Source: Byssochlamys sp. IMV 00236 | Taxonomy: Eukaryota; Ascomycota; Eurotiomycetes; Eurotiales; Thermoascaceae | Direction: 5' to 3' | NCBI GenBank assembly: GCA_001931875.2 | Contig: MSJH02000648.1 | Coordinates: forward strand, 1-64,000 | DNA: 64,000 nucleotides | Shown here: positions 14,588-28,598 of the stretch, one piece after another | How positions within the stretch are numbered: the first letter of the stretch is position 1 | Layout of the letters: each line of letters begins with the position of its first letter | Position numbers and translations under genes: made by a program | Notes under the pieces: model-generated | What the model saw: the letters and a program-made list of their open reading frames with translations, nothing else | Database searches by the model: none | Told to the model about the DNA's origin: nothing

Positions 14588-17500
14588 AATAGTAGTATAT
14601 TACTATTAATCTAAGGCCTCCTGCTATTAATTTTAATATTTATATATTATTTTAAGATTTTATATTATTTTATATCTCTATTAATATAGGACTTATTATA
14701 GGTCTTTATAACTAGCATTAACTAGCTCTATTAATTGTTATATTTTATTACCCCTTATTTATATTATTATCCTAGCTATGTTTTCTATTAGAACTATACA
14801 GGTAGTTACTTTTACTAGCAGTTTACTAGCATAGAATTTATTATTAGGTCTTTATTAAAGATAGTATTAAACGCTTTTATTAGTTTTTATTAGTTTTTTT
14901 CTATTCTTATTATTTTATTATTATATTCTTACTATTATATTATTATCTTTATTAATAATAGCTATATTAAGGTATATATTAAATATACTATCTTATTAAG
15001 TACTAATAATAGAAGCTATTTAAGAGGTCTCTTTAATGCTTATTATAATTAAACTAGCTTATTAGATTATTATCTTTTACTAAGTAAAGTTATCTTAAAG
15101 AAACTAGTTTAATTATAAGATAGTTAATCTAATTAATTTTATAATATTATTTTATAAAAATACTGAGATAAATTTAGCTAGGCTTAGATTATCTTTATTT
15201 ATAATAGTAGACTATTTCTCCCTATATATTAAGAAAAGATATATATAAAAATTTCTGTATCTATATAATTAAGTTATTAACTAATTAGCCTTTAATTATA
15301 TAATAAAGGACTTTCTATACTTAACTATAGTATTAGCTAAGTCCCCTATATTTCTATATTAGCAGAGAGAAATACTTAGAAAAACCTATAATAAGCTAGT
15401 ATAACTATTAGGAAGAATATAGTAAGTATAAATATATATCCTATAAGCCCTAAGTATTATTAGCTCTTAGGAATTAGGGTATTAATTATTATTATTTAAT
15501 ACTCCTCTATAATAATAAGATAGCTAAAATAATATTAACAGATTAATATTATTATTAGTACTATTACTATAGCAATTAATATTAAACTTATTAATAAGTA
15601 TTACCTTGTAACTAATATTGCAGAAACTATTAACCCTAAGATATAAATTATTATTATTTAAGTATAAACTCTTAATAGATAGAATAAGAGTATCTAGGTC
15701 TTAATATATAATAAAGATATTTAATAGTAATAATACTGCAAATACTGCAATAAATAATATAATAATAAATTTAACTTACTATTCTTTAGACCTTAACTTA
15801 ATAATAATATAAATAATAAAAGAAATAATAGAATAAAATAAGGTATCTATAAAATAAAACTGCTAATTTATAAGCTATCTTCTAGATTAAGATAATTAGA
15901 TCTAGAGTAAAGGCAGAAGCTAAGACTAATACTAAAGAATACTTAAAAGTAGTATATCTTTAGGAGATAGCACGCGGGGCAGTTAAAGGCAAGATAATCT
16001 TAGATATTTCTTCCTTAACTTAAAGGATAATAACTATATTAGAGATAGCCCTATTATAATATTAGGTAGTTATATATATTATAAGAATATTTTAATATTT
16101 ATTAATTAAATCAAGAATATAGTAATAGATAAGGGCGAGCTTATAGTTAAGATATATATATATATATTACTAAGAGGAGCCGTATTATAATAGTTTATAG
16201 CCGAACTAATTTAGTTTAAGAAAGATTTATTTAGGCAGCTACCTATAGAGTAAGGCTAAATATTGCTGTTATTAAAATAATTTAAAAAGAATATTATTAT
16301 AATAATATAAGAGCTTAATTAGCTATTTTATAATATGCTTAATATCTAAGAGGGCAAGATCTTGCAAAGGTTTATCTAGTTAGTTATATATTTAGTATAG
16401 GTATTTAGTACTAGTTTAATATATAGCTAGATTTTTCTAGCATAAAACAAACTAAATCTTAACCTTAAATAAAATATATAGATTCTAACTAAGAATATAT
16501 CCTTAGGAGATTTTATACTAAAACTAGAAGAAGTATATATAATTTAATAGAAATAAGCTATAAAGCAGTAGTAAATAGCTAAGAGTTAATAATAATAATA
16601 ATTAAGCTTTAGTAACTATATATTTAGTAATTAGTAACAGTTTCCTTCTAATCTTAGAATAAGATATTCTATAGACTTAAGGCAGCGAGCTAATAATAAT
16701 ATACAGAGAAGTATAAATAGGTATAAATACTAATAGTAGCAGTAAATACTATAAATATAAAACTATTAATATTAGTAAAAACTATAAATACTATAGATAT
16801 AGAGCTATTAGTATTAATAGAGATAATAAATACTATAATAGATATTATAGGCGCAGTCTTAATAGATATTCCTATAGTAACTATATGCTAACCTAAATTA
16901 TTAGTAAGGATACTAATAATAAAGATCTTATTAAGGAAGCAATATCTTTATAGAGATATCTATAGAATATAATATTTTATAATTAGTAAAAATATACTAT
17001 AAGTATTATTATAATACGGGTAATATAGACTATAATAATAATTTAGCATATAAATAATGCAAAGATAGTAATAACTTCTAGGAAGGCTTTTACTAGGGCG
17101 TATATTATACTAACTAGAATAATAACGGCGAGGATTATTAAGTTTATAAAGACCTTCTTAACTAAGAAAAGTAGGATTTTTAGAACTAGGGTTTTAATAA
17201 AGCTATAAACCCTAGGTATATTAAAGATAGCTTCGAATATTAGTCTACTAATATAAATTATATTAATTCTAATATTTTTATATAATATAAATATAAGCTC
17301 TGCTATAACTTCTTTACTTTTAGTAACTATTTATATAATTATCTATATAAGGTTAACTTCTACAGAGCAACTAAATAGATATAACCTTAACCTATATTTA
17401 ATGCGGCTATAGGTATAATAAGCGCCTATATATATCTTATGTAATATACTATAGATATACCTAAACTAAGTAATATATATATAATTAAAGTCTTATAATA

Positions 17501-20500
17501 TATAGGTAAAATACTAGATAAAAGTTTTAGGAAGTAGCAATATATAATAATTACTATTAGGTTTATAAGGTCTATAAATAATATTAATCTTATACTAAAT
17601 ATAGAATATAATATAACCCTAATAGATTAAAAGTTCTTATAAGAATATCTATTATATATAATAATTAAATAGCTTAATAAATCTATATAGGTATAAAGAA
17701 TTAGCATTATAGTCTAAGAATCTAGTAAGTATATTAATATATCTATAGACTTTTTAGCTATAGTTAGAGATAAAAAAATTATACTATAAGTTTATATAGA
17801 AATATATATTACTAATAAATTATAGATAAATATATTTATTAGTAGTAATATTATTATATTATTAGATATAGTCTTAAACTTTATAAAACACTAGCTAAGA
17901 ATAAATAATATAATTGCACTTTATTAAGGTAATACTTAAATAATATCTTTAATCTTATCTTATATATACTATTGCTAGATTTATAATCCTATTTAAATCT
18001 TTAGCTTATATATTAATATATATAGCTAAAGACTTATCTTTAGATTAAGATTTTCTATTTAAGCTTAAATATAAGTAAATAATAATTAGTCTTATAGCAT
18101 ATATTATAAATATAAACTTCTTATTTATTTAAATTAATAACCCTATATTATAAGAATAGACTATTCTAAAGAAGACTTACTTAAGGTTATTTTATAATTT
18201 TAACTATATTAATATATTTTTAGCTAAGCTAAATGTAAGAATATTAGCCTTTATATTACTAATAACTAAACCTTAAATACTATTAGCATAAATTAAATTA
18301 AGCCCTTATAAATAGAAACTCCTAAATAGTATTATAGTATATAGTATTAAACTATTTATTTATACTTATTTCTAAAAGGTTATTATATAATATAATATAT
18401 AGCGCGATAAGGGTTTTATTAATATTCTTAAAAATAAGTAGATAATAATAAAAGTTACTAAAGACTAGGAGAAAGAGGCTATATAATATAGAAAGGTATA
18501 TATATTAGGCCTTAAAGACTAAGAAGTTATTAATAAAGAGTTTAATAAGCTATATATATAAAACTAAATATAATAGGCAATAAATTATACTCTTATTAGT
18601 TACTTAGTTTTTATTATTTAATATAATATTATAAAAAATAATAAAATAATAAAAAAGCTAAGAGTAATTATTAATATCTGCGGTTTAAATAAGATTATAA
18701 AACTTAATATATACCTAATTCTTTTATAAGACTATATCCTTATATTTATTACTAGGAAGCTATATATTTTTATATTTAATATAACTTAGTTTTTCTATTA
18801 ATAGCGTATTAAGCTAAGTAATAGGAGATTCCTTATAATTATTATATATAGAGGCTAAGAGATCTTTAATATTATAGTTATAGGCTTTAAGAATATAGTA
18901 GTATATATCTAGCAATAAATAGATATAAAGTTATATAACTTCTAAGACTTTATCTAGGTATATATTAATAATCTTATAGCCGCATCTAATTTAAAGGATA
19001 AATATATTAAATATCTCTATATATTGTTTAAACGCCTTAAAATATTAAATATTAATATTAACTCTAATAAATCCTATATTAATTATCTTAATATTTATCT
19101 GCTTAGCTAATATATTAATAGCCTAAGACTCTTATTAATAAAAGAGAAGCTTAAAGCTATAATATAGCTTCCTTTCCCAGCAATATTAAAATAATTAGAG
19201 ATATATCTAGGGTTTATAAGATAGATACGCTGCTACTATCTTAAATATACTATAATAGCAGAACCTCTAGAAAGTTATAAAATACTATTATTATAGTCTC
19301 TTCTTATAAATAGTATAAAGATAAAATAGCAGCAATTTATTACTTATATACCTTTAATAATACTAATAATAGCAGAACTAAATGCATATTATTAAATATA
19401 GAAGTATTTTACTAATCTATTATTCTTAATCTATTATACCCTATAATATTAACTTTATATTAACCTTAATATATCCGTAATAGGGTTTTCCGCTATACTA
19501 TATTATATTAGGGATAAAGACCTTAAGAATAGTAAATATCTCTTAAAAATCGCCCCTTTAGTTAAGGTAGCACTTAAATATTATTATATATAATTAGTAT
19601 TATTTATAAGTTAATAGACTAATTAAGTAGAAAAGAATTACTAGCCTATTAAAATAAAAGTCGCCTGTCTTATATAAATATTATATAAAATATAATATAT
19701 TATTAAGATAGCGCAAGACCTAGTTATAGTATTTATAGATTATAGCGCTATTTTAGTAATAATAATATAAACTATATTAATAATATTATCTATAGATAAG
19801 TTAAATTTATATTTAATATAAGTATCTTAATATATTTAGCAGTTTAAAATTAAATTATAATATAAGGCAGGTAAGTATAATATTATAGTAGATATACTAT
19901 TTAGGTTATTATTCCTTAATAATATACTAGATAAAGTAGAGCTAGATTATAAAATATTCTTTAGTTTAGCCTATATAGGTAACGCTACTAAATAACTATT
20001 ATATAGTATAACCTTATTAGAGCTATTTAAAGACTTTAAGCAATAGTTACTATAAGGCTATTAAGTAAATTTTTATTAGTTTAAGATTATTACTATACTT
20101 TAAACCTATAATAACTAATAAGATAAGAATACTCCTATACTATTTTTTATCCTGCGCGAAGAACTTCTCTATATAATAGATATAGATAGAATAGAAAGGC
20201 TTTATCTACTAACTGCAGTGCTAAAAAATATCTTTTATATAGTATATAATAATATTAGGCACTTAGGATAGTATTAAATAATAGTAGTACTTTACTATTT
20301 TACTATCTATAGACTAATAAGATAAGTTAAGATATATATTATATATTGCTATAGATACTAGCTAAATAGAATATAATATTATACTCTATATAGTAATTAT
20401 TAACTAATTCTAACTCTTAATATACTGTTTTATATAATTACTATAGACTTTATTATAGGGCTACTAGATATTAAGCAGTTTAATCAGGTCCTTATAGTAA

Positions 20501-21777
20501 TATATAAGTTTATTAAATAGGTTATATTTATTACAGGCAGAGACTTATAAATAGCTAAAGAATAGGCTATAGTATTTCTTAAATAATTAACTCTAGGGGA
20601 CTAAGGTATATTATTAATAATTTTATTTAACTATAACCCTAAATTCCTATTAAAACTATAGTTAGGACTTTTTAAAAGATTAAACATAAGGCTGCTTTAT
20701 TTAACTACTTATTATTCTTAGACTAATAGGCAGTTTAAAAGAATTAATTAAATAGCTAAGATAGCACTCTATTATTATATAGCCGCACTTAATAATATAA
20801 GCTATTAGCCTAAAATATTACTATTAATATAAGCTATATTTAATACTAGCCTATTAGCAACTATCTTAAAAATATTATATAAGCTTATATATAGTATTAT
20901 ACTTAGAAATACTATTAACCTATATAGCTAAACTTAGGAAATACAAGATTTTATAATATATCTTAAAGCATATAATACTATTTAGCTTATAGTTATAGAT
21001 ATAAAGAGGGCATATAATAAGTATTATAAAGCTATCTATTTTATACTAAGAGATAAAGTTCTGCTTTACTTATATAAAGGATATAAAATGCCTAATATAG
21101 CAATTCTCAGATAGAAGCTATCTGCCTAATATATAGGACTACTAATAGTAAAGTATAAGATTAAATAACTAATCTACTAGTTAGATATCCCTGCGCACTA
21201 GTAATATTATAATATATTCTTAATTGCTTACTTAAAGCCGTATTATACTAATAATCTGTTTAAATATTTTATCTTAATAAATAATATCCCTCTAATAAGA
21301 GTTAATATAGATAATAATAATATAAAGCATTATAAGATTAATATATTATTAAATTATTATATTAGAAAGGTCTATAGTAAAAACATTATTAAATACCTTA
21401 TCTAATAGATTAAATATAGACCTTAGCATAATATTTAATACTATCTAAAAGATCTTAGTAGGGTATTAGACTTAATAAAAGAATGCAATAAATATTTAAG
21501 CCTAATTATATTAAAGAAATAGCGTAGGAAATAAGCAATAGTAAGTTATAATTAATAGCTTAAATAAGCGCAGATAAAGACTTAAATAACCTCTTAATAA
21601 TAACTTAAGCATTACTTAAATATACTGCTTAGAGAATAATCCCTTTAAAAATATTATATTTAGTCTTTCTAGCAGATATTTAGTTCTTATATACCTTACT
21701 ATATAATTAATATATATAGCTATATTATTATATTAATACTATAATATATAATATACTATTATTTAAAACTTATCTAC

Positions 21778-21863
21778 TATATTACTTTACTTAATACTAG
21801 TATTATTTTATTAATATAACTATATTACTTTACTTAATACTAGTATTATTTTATTAATATAAA
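21778..21863 (+). repeat. 43-bp tandem repeat in the 3' part of element B
   Basis: Two units of 43 bp (21,778-21,820 and 21,821-21,863), identical except at the last base. A degenerate third unit follows from 21,864. It lies in the non-coding stretch between the chromodomain region and the 3' LTR of B. The near identity in an otherwise heavily mutated element suggests that the duplication arose after most RIP mutation. Confidence 0.85.
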
Positions 21864-23130
21864 TATATTATTCTATATAATATTAGTATTATTTTACTTT
21901 TCTATAATAAAAAGCACTATTATCTTAAAGGTCTAGTAGTATAGTAATAGGCTAGGTAAAGAGCTAACCCCTATACTAGGGTACCTAGATATAAATATAT
22001 TTAACATATAGAAACTAGTAAATATACTTTAAGACTTAATTGCTTATAGCTATCTACTAGAATATATTAAGCTATATAATATATAGGTTTATATTATTAT
22101 TAAAACTATATTACTAGCTAAGTATATTACTAAATAGCTATATAATTTTATAGCCTAAGAGTATATATACTATACTAGAATCCTAGCTAGTCTAACAGTC
22201 TAGTTAATAAGAAATAGTATAACCTTCTTTCTAGTTTATAATATATATTATACTCTCTATAGATTGCTATACTAATATATAAGAACTTAGCTATTAAGCT
22301 TAAAATAACGCGTAGCCTAGAACTCTACCTTCTTATTTAATTCTATATTTATTCTCTAGTTTATATATATAGATACTCTAGCATTAATATATATACCTTT
22401 AACAGTAATACTAAGCAGATTATATATTGCCTATTAAAAAGATTTATAGTAATATAAGCTAGAATAAAAGGTAAAGAACTATAATATCTATATTAATATA
22501 CTGCCTAAGATATAGAAATAAAAGAAGGGCTAAGAGTAGCTAATATTATAGACTAAATATATATAGCTATTATTATAAGGGACTATTAATACTAAAAGTA
22601 ATAATACTAAAAATAATAAGGATATAAAAGATATTAAGAAGTAAAATAATAAGGATAGTAATAATAAATAATATTAGGATAAGAATAATAATAGTAAGCA
22701 ATATTAAAAGTATCTAGATAATAATAAATACCTAGAGAATATTAATAGCTTTAAATAATATATAAATGCTAATAAGAATAATAATGCAAAATATAAACCG
22801 CTTTAATAGTATACTTATCTAACCTTACTCTAAATATTAATATTAGTATTTACTCTTATAAGATAGTTAGCAAAGCTTTTAAATACTATTAATAATATTA
22901 AGACAGTAGAAGTATAGTATTAGAGATATATTCTTAATATCTAAATATAAATATATAATTTATTATCTATAGCAGATAAAATAAAGCAAATAATATTAAT
23001 ATTTACCTTCTTATCTATATTAAATATTATACTTCTGCTTAAAATTAAGATAGCGCTAAACTAGGTAATAATAAATATATAGTATATATTAGTAAAGATG
23101 CGCAGTAAGTAAAGCAAGGATATTTACTTT

Positions 23131-23143
23131 AAAAAAAAGGGGG
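23131..23143 (+). promoter_or_regulatory. Polypurine tract of element B
   Basis: Eight A followed by five G, five bases before the 3' LTR. This is the normal position for the plus-strand primer of reverse transcription, and it fixes the element's orientation as plus. Confidence 0.8.
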
Positions 23144-23148
23144 TATCT

Positions 23149-23307
23149 TAATATAGATCTATGCCTAGGCTTAATATATTAGTCAGCATAAGATAGCAGA
23201 TACTTAGTTATCCTTATATATTTAGCAAGAGCAGTTCTTAAGAATAGAAGAATAACTTCTTTCTCTCTAGAGTTATCTCTAGCTTTAGAACCTCAGGTTT
23301 ACTATTA
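23149..23307 (+). repeat. 3' LTR of element B
   Basis: 159 bp, matching 14,429-14,587. It is followed by the second GTTAT (23,308-23,312), after which the interrupted A1 sequence resumes. Continuity is confirmed by comparison with A2 around 34,440-34,470. Confidence 0.9.
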
Positions 23308-26300
23308 GTTATTTCTTATTATTAAAGACTTTTTTATTAGCTTCTCTTATATATTAGACACAAAATTAGGCCTCTTCTATATCTTAATCTTAGAGCTCTA
23401 TTTATTATATATAAAGAAGTAGAAGATCTTCTATAGTCCTAATTTTATCTTATGCTAAAGTCTTTTAAATAGGCACTTTTAGTTTAATTAATAATATAGC
23501 ATTATATTCTATAATTATTTTAAATAGTATTAAGCCTATAGAGGTTTTAACTATATTTTTATTTGCTTAGATTATTATTAGTAAGTAATTTATCTAATTT
23601 ATCTTTATTTTTTTTATAAGTTTTCTAATACTATATATAAAAGACTTATATATAATTTTAACTACTCTATTTATTTATAGGTTATATAATAAGATTTTAA
23701 TATAGTTAATCTTATATTTTTATATTAATATATTAATTATAGCTTTATTTTCTAATTCTTTATTATTAATAAGAGTCTCTATTATTTTTTAATAATAAAT
23801 TTAGTCTTCTTATAAGAATTTAGTAATAGCTTTTAAAATAAGGCTATTAAGGGCTCTATATTTAACTTAGCTAAAGTTATCTTAAAGTATAGTAATATAA
23901 GTCTTTCTTTTACTAAATAGTATAACCTTATAAATATTTAAATATAGCTTTAATCTCTTTAATAGAATAAATATTAACTATAAAGCTTTTTCTATATATT
24001 CTTTATCTGCTTTTTAATATTTATTATATATCTTTATCTATTTAGTAATATATTTATATAGGCCTTTTTACTAATATTAATTAGCTATCTTTTAATAGGT
24101 TATTTTATATTTATAATATCTATACTCTTTATAAAAGGCTATAAGAATTTTTTTTTACTTTTTTTTATTATTAATAACTATATAATAAGACTAATTTTAT
24201 TATATTCTCTAGAAAAGTATATTATCTTATACTATATACTTTAAGGCCTTTTTTTTAAATTTAATATATTATTCTCTATCTATATTATCTAATTTTATTA
24301 TAATTTATAATTATTTTATAATTAGTAAAAACTTTTCTAACTAATATAATATAAGTATTAACTAAGGGATATTATTTAATTCTACCTCTTATATACTAAT
24401 ATAATAGACTATATAAAATTATAGGTCTAGGAATTTCTTTATATTATTATCTTCTGTCTTTTTTAAGTCTTGCTTTATTATTAATTTCTGAAATAATCTA
24501 TTTATAATTAAGTTCTTTTTCCCCAATATATAAATAATATTAAAGTTAAATAGTTAAATTTAAATAATCTATTAAGTAACTATTAACTTAGAGAGATTTA
24601 TAGCTATTTTATTTAATTATACTATTAGAGTTTTTATATCTATCTCTAATTAAAAATATATATTATATAAATATGCTTAGAATTTATAAAGCATTTTTAA
24701 TATTACCCTATATTTTAGCTTTTTTTTATTATATTATCTTTCTGCCTATATTTATACTTTATTTTTATATCTAGCTAGGTATCTCTTATTAGACTCCTTT
24801 TTTTCTTAAGTAAGTTAAGCCCTTTATTTATTACTACTAGTATTAGTATTAATAATAATTATATCTCCCTCTCTATAATTAATTAGCTTAAGTATTAATA
24901 TTATTATTAAGACTATTTTTAAAGTATTTATTACTTCTTATTATTTTAGCCCTTAAAAAAAATCTTATTTCTTCCTTAATATTAAGTATATTAGCTTAGC
25001 TTTAGTAATATATCTTTTAATCTATATTTAATAATAGGCTATAACTCTTAAAAATTTTTTTACTTTTTATAAGTTTTAATAAAATAGCTACTTTAAGATT
25101 TTAATTACCTTAATTAACTTAGGATATCTCCCCTTAGCATTATATATATAGCCTATTATTTTAATTCTTAATATTATAAATTATAATTTTTCCCTAATAA
25201 TTATTAAATCTATAAGTTTAAGACTATATAATATCTTATTAATATTCTAAATATATTTAAATATAAACCTTTTAATTCTTAGTAATATCTTTTCTCTCTT
25301 ATAATTAGTTTTAGATTCTTATATTAATATATTATCTAAAAATATATTATAGATATTAGGAATATTATCTGCTAATATTTTTATAACTTCTTATATAAAC
25401 TCTTATATTATATTTATTTATTTTTAAGATAGTTTAGCTTAATAAATTAAACTAATCTTTAATATATAAAAAGCTATTAAGTCTTATAATTCTTTAACTA
25501 ACTCTAATTAATTATACTTAGAGAATAAGTCTATAAATATTAATATTAGTATTTTATTAAACTCTTCTAAAAACTTATTAGCTAAAGAGAGTAGATTAAT
25601 ATCTTATATTATTACTTAATTAATTTTTATAGCTATATTAATTAGCTAATATTTATTATTTTTTTTTTATTAAGAATTATAGATTTTAGTAGAATTTTTA
25701 ATTATATTTAAGAATCCCTATATTTATTCTTTCTTTTACTATTTCTTATATTATATTATAGAGTATCTTTAATATTAAGAAGCTTTTTACCTATTATAGT
25801 TTATAATCTATAGTCTAAATAATAATTAGAGGTATAATTTTTAGGTATATTTATTTAATCTTTTTAAAAATCTAGATAAGGACTATTTTTTAGGCAAAAA
25901 ATATCTTTATTAATAGTTTTTTCTCTTTTAGCTATAAATTATTACCTATAATAAGGTTCTTTAAATAGTCTAGTATTAATCTTATTTCTCTCTTAATATT
26001 TAATATCTTTAGCTAAATATATTTAGTAAATCTTCTATATATTTTTTTTATATTTTTTTAAGAGTTTTTATAATAGCGCTTTTTAATAATTTCTTTTTAT
26101 TCTAATAACTCTTCTAAAGCTATTATAGGTCTATTTAATATATTTATTAAATAAACCTTTTTATATTTTTTTTATATTATATATTAATAAAATATTTTAT
26201 TTTTATAATAAAAAGGTTATACTTTTTAAATAATCTATACCCCTATAATCTTCTAACTCTTTTATTTAATTTAGTAGGTTTAAATATCCTTATCCCTTTA

Positions 26301-28272
26301 TTTTTAATTTCCTTACTCGCTTTAAAACTAATATTATTTATTAAGTATAGCTCCTATAAGCCTTCTCTATTTTTAATCTAATATCTATTATTCTTTTTTA
26401 GCTTTAGTTTAATAACTTTTATACCTAAGATAATAGATTATATAATACCTCTTCTCTTAACTTATTTTTTAGATTATCTATTAAAAATACTTAAATAATA
26501 GCTTAATTCTTTTAGTTTATAGAGTAAATTATGCTTTCTATTATTTTATTTAATAAAATAATATATTATAAATATACTTAATACTTAAAAGGCTATCCTA
26601 GAATATAATTATAATTAATCTTATTATTTATTATAAAAAAAGAGACTTTATAATAGAAAGATTCTATTTATATAGAGACCTCTTTATAAAGACTTATAAA
26701 AGGGGTTTATCTACTATCTGCTAATATTATATTACTTCTAAATTTTTAGCTTATAATAAGTTTATAGTAATTTGCTATATTTCTATATATTATATTAATT
26801 TTAGCTTTATTATTTATTATAATATTTTATATTTTCTTATAACTATTAATTTTAATTAATAACTTTAGAGTTACAGCTATATATAATACTTTATTTTTAT
26901 TAAGAGACTTAAATTATAAGGATATATAAATATACTAATCTATATTATTTATTATATATTCTATATTTAATATAAAGGCATTAAATTATACTCCTTTAGT
27001 ATTATAGAATATTGCCTTTATTATTACCTGCTATAGTTATAAGGTAAATAAGGCCTTATATAAATTAGGAGATAGACTAATAAGATCTTAAATTAATATT
27101 TAAACTCTAGTATTTAGTATTTAGTTTATAATCCCTATTATATTAATAGTCCCTTTTAGCTTATCTATAATTTTAAACCTCTTTAACTTTTATTTCTCTT
27201 TTATTTTAATAATTTTTTTATTCTTATTCTGCTTAAGTATATTCTTTATTTTTTTTTTAATTATCTTTACTTTTTTAATTATGCTTAGAGGCTAATAATT
27301 ACTAAATTAGTTTATCTTAATTAAAAAAAATCTCTATTTTTATTTAATTACTTTCTGTAATTTTTTCTTATATAATTATTTAGTCTTATTTTATCTTTTC
27401 TTTATTCTTTAGGGCTTATCTAATCTTATTATATTAATAAAGTAGTAATTTTTTATAATATCCCTAGCTTCTTTTTTAGAGCTTAAATTATCCCTAGGCT
27501 ATCTTAATATAATTAACTAGATATTATACTTAATTAAGCTAATATTCCTTTACTTTTTTTTTAGTCTCTATTTAATAATCTCTTTTTATAATATATTCCT
27601 TTATATAAAATAAATAACTTTTCTATTCTATTCTTCTAGCTTAAAATAAAATTTATAGTTTTTTTTTTAATAGATAAGCTTTTAATTTAAGAGGCTTTTT
27701 AAATCTAAGTAATAAAATTAAATATAATTAAGAGCCTAGTAGAAGTTATATAAATTTAGAGGTATTTTAGATCCTCTAGTTAAGTTAAATCCTAAAAATA
27801 TCTTAGCTTATATATTTATATTAGTATTAGGTATATTACTATTAAATCTCCCTATATATTATATATTATATAGTTTTAATTTTTTAAACTCTTTTATTAA
27901 CTAATTAATTTATAACTATTTTATTAACTTTATTTTAATACTTTATTATTTAGTCTTATTTTTATTCTTATTTAAGTAAGTTCTATTAGATTTAATAAGA
28001 AGTTATATATTATTTTCTTTAGTTATTTTTTCCTTTATTAAAGCTATTATATCTTAATTTTTCTCTAATTTATTATTATTAAGATAATAAAGGATTTTAG
28101 TTATTTTTACCCTATTTATTATCTTTTTATAGAAATTAATATATTTAATAGTAGATAGAGTATAATAATCTATATTTAACTCTTAAACTATTTACTGCTT
28201 AAGCTTCTTTAAAAATTTTTAAAAATATTAAACTCTCTATAAATATTAGCTTAACTTATTTAAAGTTATTAG

Positions 28273-28598
28273 TGTAGTAGAGAGGATTAGTATAAAGAAT
28301 GTAATTAGTTAAGAGGTTATATACTTTTACTTAAAGTCTTTAAAAAGTCTATAAGTAAAGCAGGAGAGCAAGGAGATAATACCTTTTAATTATTCAGAAT
28401 AAAATAATTAGCTTTTTTTTTTATTATTATTCAGTATTAGTTTAGTATTAGATTATTATTAGTTTACTATATTAGTTTATAGCTAAAGCTTCTCCTTTAG
28501 CTCTATTTTAAGCTCTAAAACTAAATATTTTTTTCTTCCTTCTTAATATTTACTTGCTCAAAGACTTTATATTAAGTCTTAATATATCTTCCCACAAT
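28273..28598 (+). repeat. 5' LTR of copy A2
   Basis: Begins TGTAGTAGAGAGG and ends CTTCCCACAAT, the least RIP-mutated termini among the five LTRs. The target duplication puts the end at AAT rather than the usual CA. Confidence 0.85.

Larger units (their letters stand above)
14429..23307 (+). mobile_element. Ty3/gypsy chromovirus, element B, nested in A1
   Basis: Bounded by two 159-bp LTRs and by the exact 5-bp duplication GTTAT (14,424-14,428 and 23,308-23,312), placing it inside the 3' half of A1. On the plus strand the conceptual reading has a reverse transcriptase motif at 18,958-18,987 (VYINNLIAAS, with both catalytic Asp codons turned to Asn). Integrase follows at about 20,430-20,800, with remnants of the DRDPKF and YHPQTDGQSER signatures. 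A chromodomain-like stretch lies at about 21,310-21,460 (YLI.QI.Y.P.HN..YYLK). About 1.6 kb of sequence without recognisable domains separates it from the purine tract and 3' LTR. The length of 8.9 kb is long for this class. All frames are destroyed by RIP-type stops. Confidence 0.85.

Noticed and set aside
21930..21991. tRNA-like stretch in element B with a possible A-box (TAGTATAGTAATAG) and partly complementary ends
   Set aside because: It is about 62 bases, too short for a tRNA. The ends pair only in part, and there is no convincing B-box or anticodon stem. It could be a RIP-mutated tRNA fragment, but chance similarity in AT-rich DNA is as likely.
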